Source of the DNA: an uncultured Frankiales bacterium
Lineage (GTDB): Bacteria > Actinomycetota > Actinomycetes > Mycobacteriales > SCTD01
Length of the DNA: 33,415 bases
Reading direction: 5' to 3'
Assembly (NCBI GenBank): GCA_946479905.1
Contig: CAMLIA010000025.1
Location: 1-33,415, forward strand
Under the pieces are notes generated by a model. It was not told the DNA's origin and did no database searches. It saw only the letters and a program-made list of their open reading frames with translations. Shown one piece after another: positions 1 to 6,741 of this stretch (the stretch's first letter is position 1; each line of letters begins with the position of its first letter). The position numbers were made by a program, and so were the translations under genes.

Positions 1-260
1 CCGTCGGCCGCCAGCACCTGCTGCGTGGTGCTCGCGCCGAGCCGCGCAGGGAGCTCGATGTCCTCCCCGCCCGACTGGCTGACGACGGCCGCGAGCGTCT
101 GGGCCTGCTGGGTCAGGGACACGTCGATGTCGTGCACCTGCGCCCGCAGCAGGAAGATGACGAACAGCACGCTGCCGAGGCCGACCGCGACGGCGACCGA
201 GCCGGCGGCCACCAGCGCGGCACGTACCCGGACCCCAGACCACCGCCGCCAGCGCCGCAC
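1..260 (-). CDS. Sensor histidine kinase, N-terminal fragment (cut by window edge)
   Basis: The frame read leftward from a GTG at 260 stays open to the window edge (86 codons). It begins with an Arg/Trp-rich cytoplasmic stretch, then one hydrophobic segment (about residues 14-40, ending VLFVIFLL), then a polar stretch with a helical QVHDIDVSLTQQAQTL run. A short basic start, one membrane helix and an extracytoplasmic region that opens with helical heptads is the usual beginning of a two-component sensor kinase, but the kinase domain lies outside the window. The start is 25 bases after the stop of the ArsR-SRPBCC gene, so co-transcription is likely. No clear Shine-Dalgarno sequence is visible. 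It could instead be another single-pass sensor such as a GGDEF protein or chemoreceptor. Confidence 0.55.
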   Translation of the reverse strand, partial: MRRWRRWSGVRVRAALVAAGSVAVAVGLGSVLFVIFLLRAQVHDIDVSLTQQAQTLAAVVSQSGGEDIELPARLGASTTQQVLAAD

Positions 261-285
261 CCCGCGAGCGTAGGCCGCCGACCGG

Positions 286-1056
286 TCAGTGCTTGTACAT
301 CAGCGAACCGGGCGTGGTGAGGTCCTCGCCCGTCTCCAGCCAGGTCTTGAGGCCGGAGAGGATCATCGGCCACCCGCCGAAGACCTGCGGGTTGCAGCCC
401 TCCCGCAGCTGGTCGTGAGTGAGCGTGAGGCAGCACGAGGCGTCGTCGCCCGTGCCGACCTGGCTGATCTCCCACGTCACGCGGCTGGTGCCCTCGGCCG
501 CGACCTCGTCGCTCCAGGCCGCCCGCAGCGTGTGGACGAGCCGGCGCGGAGGGTCGGCCTCGAGCACCTCGCCGTCGCCGAGGAAGCTCGGGCGCTCCTC
601 GTTGCCGAGCAGGATGGTGCTGCCGGGCTGCCAGTCGGAGGCGACGGTGACGCCGAACTGGAAGTGCCGGCGGATCTCGGGAGACGTGATCGCCTCCCAG
701 AGCCGCTCGGGCGTCGTCTTGATGTAGATCTCGTACACCTTCTCCATGGCGGTGCTCTCCAGTTCTGCCTTCAGGCTCGACAGCCCTGCGACCCAGGGCT
801 CGGTGTACTTGCTGACCCACCTGTCGTGGAGCAGCCGGATCGGGACGGCGTTGAGGAAGTGCAGCTTCTCCCGGCCCCGCCGCTTCGTGACGACGAGGCC
901 GGCCTCCTCCAGGACCTTCAGGTGCTTCATGACACCGAAGCGGCTCATGGCGAACCGCTCCTCGAGGGCACCGAGGGTCTGGCCGTCCGTGCGGAAGAGC
1001 TCGTCGAGCAGGGCGCGCCGCGTCGGGTCGGCCAGTGCTCGGAAGACCTCGTCCAC
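286..1056 (-). CDS. ArsR-family HTH fused to SRPBCC (AHSA1-like) ligand-binding domain
   Basis: The protein has 256 residues. Residues 1-100 are an ArsR/SmtB winged helix (FRALADPTRRALLDEL, recognition helix near MSRFGVMKHLKVLEEAGL, wing near KRRGREKLHFLN). Residues 104-256 are an SRPBCC/AHSA1 domain (YIKTTPERLWEAITSPE, then GGWPMILSGLKTWLETG). The frame has no stop between them, so this is a fusion of two proteins often encoded as adjacent genes. The HTH has none of the Cys clusters of metal sensors, so a hydrophobic ligand held by the SRPBCC pocket is the more likely signal (inference). GTG 1056 is chosen because it opens the canonical MDEVFRALADPTRR start and falls at the predicted transcription start, giving a leaderless mRNA. 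An internal ATG at 747 (residue 104) has a weak GGAG upstream and could give free SRPBCC domain. The gene lies just downstream of the ABC exporter, which it may control. Confidence 0.85.
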   Translation of the reverse strand: MDEVFRALADPTRRALLDELFRTDGQTLGALEERFAMSRFGVMKHLKVLEEAGLVVTKRRGREKLHFLNAVPIRLLHDRWVSKYTEPWVAGLSSLKAELESTAMEKVYEIYIKTTPERLWEAITSPEIRRHFQFGVTVASDWQPGSTILLGNEERPSFLGDGEVLEADPPRRLVHTLRAAWSDEVAAEGTSRVTWEISQVGTGDDASCCLTLTHDQLREGCNPQVFGGWPMILSGLKTWLETGEDLTTPGSLMYKH

Positions 1057-1062
1057 GCAGGG

Positions 1063-1092
1063 AAAATAGGTGACCAGATGGTCACATGTCAA
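1063..1092 (-). promoter_or_regulatory. Promoter of the ArsR-SRPBCC gene with operator inside the spacer
   Basis: On the minus strand a perfect TTGACA (1092-1087) is followed by an 18-base spacer and TATTTT (1068-1063). The spacer contains a perfect inverted repeat, GTGACCA-TC-TGGTCAC (1085-1070). Six bases after the -10 hexamer comes the GTG start at 1056, so the transcript would start at or within a base or two of the start codon. A bound dimer would block RNA polymerase between -35 and -10, the classic ArsR-type autorepression site. The -35 element overlaps the stop codon of the upstream permease gene. Confidence 0.75.
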
Positions 1093-2693
1093 GCGCCGGT
1101 GAGGTCCCGCCGGCTGAAGCCCGCGACACCGAGCACGCCGAGGGCGACGGCCAGGGCGAGCATCACGAGGCCGGAGGTCAGGGCGTAGGGGTCGACGGGC
1201 ACCACCGCGAGGTGCTGGAAGGGCGAGAGGTCGCGGACCCACATCGGCAGCTCCAGCGCCTTGCCGAGCACCGGGAGCAGGTAGCCGACGCCGGCGGCGC
1301 TCGCCGACGCGACCACGGTGACGCGCGGCCGGGTGCCCAGCAGCAGCACCGCGACCGCGAGGAACAGCAGTGCGAGCGGGACGGTGTTCCACGTCGCGGC
1401 GACCGCTTGCCCGAGGCTCAGCTCGGCACCGGCCACCGCTCCCCCGGCCCACATGCTGAGCCCGGTCGTGGTAGCGAGCAGCATCACCTCGCCGACGGCC
1501 AGCAGCAGCTGCCCACCCAGCCAGGTGCGCCGCAGCAGCGGCCGGACGAGCAGCAGGTCCGCCCTGCCCGAGTCCTCCTCGGTGCGGGCCGCCCCCATCC
1601 GCCAGCACGCGAACAGCGCGAACGCCAGTCCGAACATCACGCTCATGAAGCCGACCATGCCGGTGCTGATGTCCTCGACGTCGATGCCGTAGGTCGTCAG
1701 CACCTTGCGCATGTCGGGGTCCTTCAGGACGTAGTCGACCAGCGTCGGCAGCATCGACCCGATGAGCGCGGCGTAGACGGCCAGTCCGAGCACCCACGCC
1801 GCCAGCACCCCCCGGCTGCACCGCAGCGCGAACGCGAGCGACGACCCGAGCAGCCGCTCGTGCGGCGGGTGGCTCTCGCGGCTCGCCAGGATCGCGCCAC
1901 CGGTGTCGCGCCGGGTGCGCAGCGCGGCGCACAGCACCGCGAGCACGACCGGGGTGCCGAGCAGCAGCGCGAGCGCCGTCCCGCTCGTCGGCCCGAACGC
2001 CCGCAGGTTGTCCATCCAGCCGTACGGCGTCAGCCAGCGCATCCAGGCCACCGTGTCGTCGCTGTTGGCCACCATCCGGAGCAGGTAGACCACGGCAACC
2101 ATCCCGGTGGCAGCCCCTACCGCTCGGCGACGCACGTCGAACAGCTGCGCTGCCAGTGCGCTGAGGCAGGCCGCCACCGCCACGAAGCCCGCCAGCCCGA
2201 CGCTGAAGACCGCAGCTCCGCCGGCAGGTACGCCGAAGGCGACCAGACCGGCACCGCAGGCGGCGCTGAACAGCACCCCCATCGACCCGACCGTCGCCAG
2301 CTGCAGCAGCAGCAGCCGGGGCGCCGAGACCGGAGCCGTCAGCACCAGCGCGGCCCGGTCGGTCTCCTCGTCGCCTCGGGTGAGGCGGAGCACTGCGAGC
2401 AGCGCCCAGATCGCCGCGACCGTCTCGAGGAACCACCCGCCGTCCCACGCGACGAAGCCGCCGGTGGTGTCGACCTCGTGCGCCAGGCCCTGCAGCATCC
2501 GGACCGCAGGGTTGTCCTGGAAGGCGGCCAGGTGCGCCCGGGACGCGGCGGTCGGGTAGCTCTGCTGGTAGCTCACGACCTCCAGCGCGACGTAGGCCGC
2601 ACCGACGGCGGCGAGCACGATCCCGCCCCGCCGGACCAGTCGCGTCGACAGGGCGAGCGCACCTCGCGCTGCCGTCGCCGTGGCTGTCGTCAT
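1089..2693 (-). CDS. ABC-2 type exporter permease (polyketide-antibiotic exporter type)
   Basis: A 534-residue polytopic membrane protein with about 12 predicted helices in two related halves. Each half carries the same cytoplasmic motif, EETDRAALVLTAPVSAPR in the first and EEDSGRADLLLVRPLLRR in the second, which marks the internally duplicated permeases of the TnrB3/COG3559 antibiotic-exporter family. The start ATG at 2693 overlaps the stop of the ATPase gene by four bases (ATGA), so the two are translationally coupled and form one exporter. The substrate cannot be read from the sequence; relatives export polyketides, lantibiotics or unknown lipophilic compounds. The stop codon lies inside the promoter of the downstream ArsR-SRPBCC gene. 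Confidence 0.85.
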   Translation of the reverse strand: MTTATATAARGALALSTRLVRRGGIVLAAVGAAYVALEVVSYQQSYPTAASRAHLAAFQDNPAVRMLQGLAHEVDTTGGFVAWDGGWFLETVAAIWALLAVLRLTRGDEETDRAALVLTAPVSAPRLLLLQLATVGSMGVLFSAACGAGLVAFGVPAGGAAVFSVGLAGFVAVAACLSALAAQLFDVRRRAVGAATGMVAVVYLLRMVANSDDTVAWMRWLTPYGWMDNLRAFGPTSGTALALLLGTPVVLAVLCAALRTRRDTGGAILASRESHPPHERLLGSSLAFALRCSRGVLAAWVLGLAVYAALIGSMLPTLVDYVLKDPDMRKVLTTYGIDVEDISTGMVGFMSVMFGLAFALFACWRMGAARTEEDSGRADLLLVRPLLRRTWLGGQLLLAVGEVMLLATTTGLSMWAGGAVAGAELSLGQAVAATWNTVPLALLFLAVAVLLLGTRPRVTVVASASAAGVGYLLPVLGKALELPMWVRDLSPFQHLAVVPVDPYALTSGLVMLALAVALGVLGVAGFSRRDLTGA

Positions 2694-3592
2694 GGCTGCG
2701 GAGCGCTCGCGTCGGTGTCCTCGTAGAAGGTCAGGAAGATCTCCTCGAGGCTCGGCTCGTGGCTGCGCAGCTTCGTGACGCCTGCGTCGGCCAGGGCACG
2801 CAGCGCGGGCACCGGTGACCCGGTGACGGTGAGCCTGACGGTGTGGTCCTGCTGCTCCACGTGCGTCACCCCGCTGACGTGGCACAGCTGCGGCAGCTTG
2901 CCCGTGAAGGTCGCCTCGAGCTCCGTCGCGGCGAGCCCGCGCAGGTCCTCCAGCGCGGCCACCTCGACCAGCCGGCCCGACCGCAGGATGGCGACGCGGT
3001 GGCACAGGTCCTCGACCTCGTCGAGGATGTGGGAGGACAGGAACACGGTCTGACCGCGGTCTGCTGCCTCGCGCGCGATCAGCTGGAACTCCGCCTCCAT
3101 CAACGGGTCCAGGCCGGCCGTCGGCTCGTCGAGGAGCAGGACGTCGGGACGGGTCATGAAGGCCGCGACCAGGGCGACCTTCTGGCGGTTGCCCTTGGAG
3201 TACGACCTGGCACGCAGGCTGACGTCGAGCTTGAAGCGCTCGACCAGCTCGTCCCGGAACGGCACGTCGACCCGGCCGGACAGGTTGCCGAGCAGCGTCA
3301 GCGTCTCGGCGCCGGTGAGCTGCGGCCAGAGGGCGACGTCGCCGGGGACGTGGGCCAGGTGCCGGTGCGCCCGGGCGACGTCGGTGGTCGGGATGCCCAT
3401 CACCGTGGCGGATCCTGAGGTGGCCCGCAGCAGCCCGAGCAGCAGCCGGATCGTCGTCGACTTGCCCGCGCCGTTCGGGCCGAGGAAGCCGAACACCTCG
3501 CCCTGCTCCACCGTCAGGTCGAGGCCGTCGAGCGCCAGGGTCGACCCGAACCGCTTCGTGAGCCCTTCAGCCCGGATCGCCGGCACGCCCAT
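2690..3592 (-). CDS. ABC transporter ATP-binding protein (drug/antibiotic exporter type)
   Basis: A 300-residue ATPase with Walker A GPNGAGKST (38-46), a divergent signature YSKGNRQKV (131-139), Walker B VLLLDEPTAG (151-160) and switch His in LSSHILDE (His188). The SKGNRQK form of the signature and the C-terminal regulatory extension after residue 220 are typical of CcmA/DrrA-like exporters paired with ABC-2 permeases. The start ATG 3592 has a strong AGGAGG five bases upstream. It is the first gene of a pair with the permease, with which it overlaps by four bases. It energises export through that permease. A DevR-like box and a TAGCGT -10 lie just upstream. Confidence 0.92.
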   Translation of the reverse strand: MGVPAIRAEGLTKRFGSTLALDGLDLTVEQGEVFGFLGPNGAGKSTTIRLLLGLLRATSGSATVMGIPTTDVARAHRHLAHVPGDVALWPQLTGAETLTLLGNLSGRVDVPFRDELVERFKLDVSLRARSYSKGNRQKVALVAAFMTRPDVLLLDEPTAGLDPLMEAEFQLIAREAADRGQTVFLSSHILDEVEDLCHRVAILRSGRLVEVAALEDLRGLAATELEATFTGKLPQLCHVSGVTHVEQQDHTVRLTVTGSPVPALRALADAGVTKLRSHEPSLEEIFLTFYEDTDASAPQP

Positions 3593-3613
3593 GTCCGCCT
3601 CCTGTCTGCACCG

Positions 3614-3657
3614 ACGCTAGGAGCCGCCGGTCCCGGTGGCGAGGGACCAACGGCCCC
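3614..3657 (-). promoter_or_regulatory. Candidate promoter of the ABC operon with DevR/DosR-like box
   Basis: The plus-strand string GGGACCAACGGCCCC (3643-3657) fits the relaxed actinobacterial DevR/DosR pattern GGGACNNNNGNCCC. A minus-strand TAGCGT (3619-3614) is a plausible -10 about 34 bases from the box centre, and the ATG follows at 3592. A second arm, GGTCCC at 3629-3634, forms an inverted repeat with the GGGACC of the box (8-base spacer). In this base composition such a 14-mer occurs by chance a few times per window, so the call rests on position. Confidence 0.35.
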
Positions 3658-3702
3658 CGCCGCCAGGCCCCTCGTCGCCCCTGCACGCGGGGCGGGCCCG
3701 GC

Positions 3703-4521
3703 TCAGTCGTCCCAGAAGGCGAGGTACGACCTGTGCAGCCAGTCGTTCAGCCACGGCTCGTCCGGCTCGGCGGGGAGCGGCGAAGTCACCTGCAGGCGGA
3801 TCAGCGCCGCCTCCAGCGCGTCCGCCCACTCGAGGACCCGCGCCAGGTCCCACCTGCCCCGGCGCACCTCGCGCAGCGCCGTCAGCTCGGGCTCCGGGAC
3901 GGGCAGCGTGATGCGGCCGGTGCTGAGGTACTCGATGCCCTGCAGGCCCAGCCGCAGGGCATGCGTGGCGAACGTGGGGTCGTACCCGCACCCGGCGACC
4001 AGGTCCGGGCGGTCGGTGATGGCCCGGCGCTGGCTGGTCATGTAGCCGAGGAACCGGTCGGCCGCGCGGCGCGACGCGATCCGGTCGGCGTTGGCCCGCA
4101 GCTCGCGCCCGGCGTCGGTGCTGGTGACGATGCCGGACTCGGGGACGAAGAGCGGCAGCAGGACCGTCGCGTTGCCCTGCATGGCGAGCCGCACCCACTT
4201 GCGGGCCGAGTAGATGATGAGGTCGAGGTCGCCTGCCCCGGACCGCTCGGCGCGGCCGCGCTCGCGCTCCCAGGCGGAGTGGTACTCGTACTGCTCGAAC
4301 CGGGTCCGTGCCGGCTCGGCACCGACCTGACCGGGCACCAGCGCGACGCCCGTGACGTGCTCGCGCGGCTCCAGGCACAGCCCCACCTCGTCCCGGTCGT
4401 CCTGGTCCTCGACGGCGGTCCCGTGCACGCCGCCGCCGACCCGGACCCGCAGCACCGTGCCGCGCAGCGCCAGCTCGCGCGCCTCGTCCGAGGAGTGCGG
4501 GGGGTACGGCCCTGGCGTCAC
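3703..4521 (-). CDS. Predicted nucleotidyltransferase (COG3541 / RlaP-like, pol-beta fold)
   Basis: A 272-residue soluble protein. The pol-beta signature appears as VGGGVHGTA (28-36), an acidic triad candidate D42-R-D44, and a third carboxylate in DLDLIIYS (98-105), followed by a conserved RKWVRLAMQGN helix and an LLPLFVPES segment. This pattern matches the stand-alone nucleotidyltransferases of COG3541, some of which are linked to RNA ligases in other bacteria. The usual Ser of the hG[GS] motif is Gly here, which the motif allows. Target and nucleotide are unknown; no ligase, toxin or antitoxin partner is adjacent. The start is GTG 4521 with only a weak GGGG upstream, and an 11-bp hairpin ends 12 bases before it. 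About 110 bases separate it from the ABC operon downstream. Confidence 0.7.
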   Translation of the reverse strand: MTPGPYPPHSSDEARELALRGTVLRVRVGGGVHGTAVEDQDDRDEVGLCLEPREHVTGVALVPGQVGAEPARTRFEQYEYHSAWERERGRAERSGAGDLDLIIYSARKWVRLAMQGNATVLLPLFVPESGIVTSTDAGRELRANADRIASRRAADRFLGYMTSQRRAITDRPDLVAGCGYDPTFATHALRLGLQGIEYLSTGRITLPVPEPELTALREVRRGRWDLARVLEWADALEAALIRLQVTSPLPAEPDEPWLNDWLHRSYLAFWDD

Positions 4522-4533
4522 GGCCCCGATCGT

Positions 4534-4561
4534 GCCCTGACGCAGGCCACTGCGTCAGGGC
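4534..4561 (-). terminator. Hairpin after the PepSY gene, next to the nucleotidyltransferase start
   Basis: Perfect 11-bp inverted repeat GCCCTGACGCA / TGCGTCAGGGC with a six-base loop (4545-4550). It lies 23 bases downstream of the PepSY stop and 12 bases upstream of the nucleotidyltransferase GTG on the same strand. There is no U-tract in the minus direction. An intrinsic terminator of the actinobacterial type without U-tail is the simplest reading; an operator or translation-blocking hairpin for the nucleotidyltransferase is the alternative. Confidence 0.55.
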
Positions 4562-4584
4562 TTTCGACCGGCCTCGGGACGCTG

Positions 4585-5271
4585 TCAGCCCGGCTGGCTG
4601 GACGTGCCTGCCGGCGGCGGGGCGCCGGGCCCCGGTCCGTGCGGGCCACCCATGGGCCGACCACCGGGGCCGCACTGACGCTCGCCGGTGACGGCGAAGC
4701 CCTTGTCCAGCAGCACCGTCGTGTGCGTGCCGTCGGCCTTGGTGATGTGCGCCTCGAAGGTCCCGTCACCGTCGGTCTCGGCCCGCATGAGGGTCGCGCC
4801 GGGGTACTTCGCGAGCACCGCGGCCTTGACCTTGGCGAGGGTGTCACCGGTCAGGGGCGTCTCGGCCGGCCCGCCCCGGTGCCCGCCGCGCGGACCGCGC
4901 TCCTCACCGGTGACGGTGAAGCTCTTGTCCACCTCCACCGTCGCGGGCGTGCCGTCGGCCTTCCTGATGTGCGCCTCGTAGCCGCCGTCGCCGTCGGTCT
5001 CGACGCGCATGAAGGTCGCGCCGGGGTACTTCGCGAGCACCGCGGCCTTGACCTTCGCGAGCGTGTCGCCGGTGAGCAGCGTCTCGTCGGAGGGCCGTGG
5101 CATGCCGGGATCGCCCGGGTTCGGGCTGGTCGGCTTCGCGGACGCGCCGGGCGTGGGGGTGCTGTCGGCGGCGTGGGCGGCCATCCCGCTCGCCAGGACC
5201 CCTCCGGCGACGAGACCGGCGGCGAGGAGACCGGCAGCGCTGCCGTACGTGCGCACCTTGCTGGTGGACAT
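4585..5271 (-). CDS. Secreted protein with two tandem PepSY-like repeats
   Basis: A 228-residue protein with a Sec-type signal peptide (residues 1-35, basic KVR then a hydrophobic run, cleavage near AHAAD) and a Pro/Ser/Thr linker. Two nearly identical units follow at 66-126 and 140-200, each starting LTGDTLAKVKAAVLAKYPGAT and continuing through ETDGDG, YEAHI or FEAHI, and KADGT. These match PepSY-type domains, found on secreted inhibitors and sensors. The C-terminus is Gly/Pro-rich. ATG 5271 is used because GAGGAA precedes it at good distance and it opens the signal peptide. The protein is likely extracellular; its partner is unknown. No protease gene is adjacent. It lies just beyond the 3' end of the chemosensory operon, from which an 88-base gap separates it. 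Confidence 0.8.
   Translation of the reverse strand: MSTSKVRTYGSAAGLLAAGLVAGGVLASGMAAHAADSTPTPGASAKPTSPNPGDPGMPRPSDETLLTGDTLAKVKAAVLAKYPGATFMRVETDGDGGYEAHIRKADGTPATVEVDKSFTVTGEERGPRGGHRGGPAETPLTGDTLAKVKAAVLAKYPGATLMRAETDGDGTFEAHITKADGTHTTVLLDKGFAVTGERQCGPGGRPMGGPHGPGPGAPPPAGTSSQPG
4672..5076 (-). repeat. Tandem duplication encoding the two PepSY units
   Basis: Two direct copies of about 183 bases (5076-4894 and 4854-4672) with a 222-base period, in frame in the PepSY gene. The first 21 codons encode identical residues in both copies. Differences concentrate in the middle (YEAHIRKADGTPATVEV versus FEAHITKADGTHTTVLL). Confidence 0.85.
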
Positions 5272-5359
5272 GGGACGTTCCTCTCGGTTGGTCGTGCCCC
5301 TCCACCGTCGGGCGCCAACCTGGGACGGACCTGTCACCAGCCTGTGAGTCCGAGGCGCC

Positions 5360-6295
5360 TCAGGCGAGCGCCACCTGGTCGCGTCCCGCCTCCTTGGCCC
5401 GGTAGAGCGCGGCGTCGGCCGCCTGCGTCACGGTCTCGAAGTCCGCCAGGGTCCCGGTCGCGGCACCGGCGCTCACCGTGACGGCCAGCGGCGAGGGGAC
5501 TCCTGCCACCAGCGGCGAGCCACCCACCGCCACCCGCATCGCCTCCGCCAGCGACGCCACCTTCGGCACCTGCAGCGTCATGGCGAGGAACTCCTCGCCG
5601 CCCCAGCGCACCACGGTCGCCTCGTCCCCGACCGCGGCCACCAGCCGGCGGGCCACGATGGCGAGGACGGCGTCCCCGGTGGCGTGGCCGTGGGTGTCGT
5701 TCACCTGCTTGAAGTGGTCGATGTCCAGCAGCACCACACCGACGGGCACGTCCGGGCCGTGGGCGGACGACAGCTGGTCCCGGTGCTCCTGCAGCTGGCG
5801 GCGGTTCCCCAGCCCGGTGAGGGCGTCCGTGCTGCTCAGCTCCCCGAGCTCCTTGGCCCGCTGGCGGAGCCGGACCTCCCGGTCGCGCTTGCGCAGCGCG
5901 GTGCTGACCCGGGCGACGAGCTCGGTCGGGTCGCAGGGCTTCTTGAGGTAGTCCTCCGCTCCCAGCTCCAGGCCCTCCGCCACGTCGGTGCCACCGGTCC
6001 GCGCGGTGAGGAACAGCACGGGGAGGTCGCGCAGCTCGGGCTCGTCCTGCATCCGCCGCAACGTGGCCAGGCCGTCGAGGACGGGCATGTCGACGTCGAG
6101 CAGGACGAGGTCGACGTGCTCGCTGCGGCAGGCGGCGAGACCCTCCTCCCCGTCGGCTGCCTCGAGCACGACGTACCCCGCCGTCTCGAGGCCGCGGCGC
6201 AGGATGCGCCGGGTCGTGCTCGAGTCGTCCACGACAAGCACCGTCGCGACGTGCACCCGGTCCGGGCCACGGCGGTCCAGCGGCGTCTCGGTCAT
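5360..6295 (-). CDS. Response regulator with GGDEF output (REC-diguanylate cyclase, WspR/PleD-like)
   Basis: A 311-residue protein. Residues 17-130 are a receiver domain with the acidic pair D23-D24, phosphoacceptor D67 (VLLDVDMP) and the conserved Lys in YLKKP. Residues 150-310 are a GGDEF domain with DALTGLGNRR, DIDHFKQVND and an intact GGEEF active site (232-236). The four residues where the inhibitory I-site RxxD should sit read GDEA, so product inhibition is probably absent. The protein should make c-di-GMP when phosphorylated. Its ATG overlaps the stop of the CheX-like gene (ATGA), making it the last gene of the chemosensory operon, and CheA is the obvious phosphodonor. This is the WspR position in a Wsp-like system. 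Confidence 0.92.
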   Translation of the reverse strand: MTETPLDRRGPDRVHVATVLVVDDSSTTRRILRRGLETAGYVVLEAADGEEGLAACRSEHVDLVLLDVDMPVLDGLATLRRMQDEPELRDLPVLFLTARTGGTDVAEGLELGAEDYLKKPCDPTELVARVSTALRKRDREVRLRQRAKELGELSSTDALTGLGNRRQLQEHRDQLSSAHGPDVPVGVVLLDIDHFKQVNDTHGHATGDAVLAIVARRLVAAVGDEATVVRWGGEEFLAMTLQVPKVASLAEAMRVAVGGSPLVAGVPSPLAVTVSAGAATGTLADFETVTQAADAALYRAKEAGRDQVALA

Positions 6296-6741
6296 CCCTC
6301 GGCCGTGACCCGCTCGAGCAGGGTCACCGTCAGGGGCGAGCCCTCGCAGGTGAAGGAGACGGTCGTGACGGGACGGGTGCCCACGACGCTGATCTCGTAG
6401 TCGGCACCGAACGCCACGGTCGGCAGCGAGATCCGGGAGGGCTCCGGCAGCAGCGCCTTCACGTTGCCGGCGAGCATGTTCGTCAGCTCACCCATCGCGT
6501 CCCGGACGTCGTCCGACGACGGCGTCGCCTCGGCCTGGAACAGCACCGACGTGAGGCGGGCCGCCAGCGCCTGCGGGCACTGCAGCATGACGGCGCCCTC
6601 CCACGCGCCGTCGATGTGCACGGCACCGGTCAGCGCCGGGTCCGTCCCGAGGATGCCGCCGCTGCCGGCCTCGAGCGGCAGGGCGAACATCGTCTCCCAG
6701 ATGCTCTGCGCGATCTCGGTGATGTCGGCCTGCATCGTCAC
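6292..6741 (-). CDS. cheX: CheX-like CheY-P phosphatase
   Basis: A 149-residue single-domain protein of the CheC/CheX/FliY class. It carries one phosphatase helix, DAMGELTNMLAGN, with the characteristic E85 and N88 four residues after D81. A single such helix in a short protein fits CheX rather than the two-motif CheC. The likely role is to dephosphorylate CheY or the receiver of the downstream GGDEF protein. GTG 6741 is preferred because GGAGG lies six bases upstream and the codon overlaps the CheR stop (GTGA); ATG 6735, two codons later, is the alternative. Its stop overlaps the start of the REC-GGDEF gene. A phosphatase co-expressed with a c-di-GMP output suggests the signal must be switched off quickly. 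Confidence 0.82.
   Translation of the reverse strand: MTMQADITEIAQSIWETMFALPLEAGSGGILGTDPALTGAVHIDGAWEGAVMLQCPQALAARLTSVLFQAEATPSSDDVRDAMGELTNMLAGNVKALLPEPSRISLPTVAFGADYEISVVGTRPVTTVSFTCEGSPLTVTLLERVTAEG

Noticed and set aside
6361..6380. A DevR-like string (GGGACGGGTGCCCA) inside the CheX-like gene
   Set aside because: It misses the last position of the pattern and sits inside coding sequence away from any promoter.
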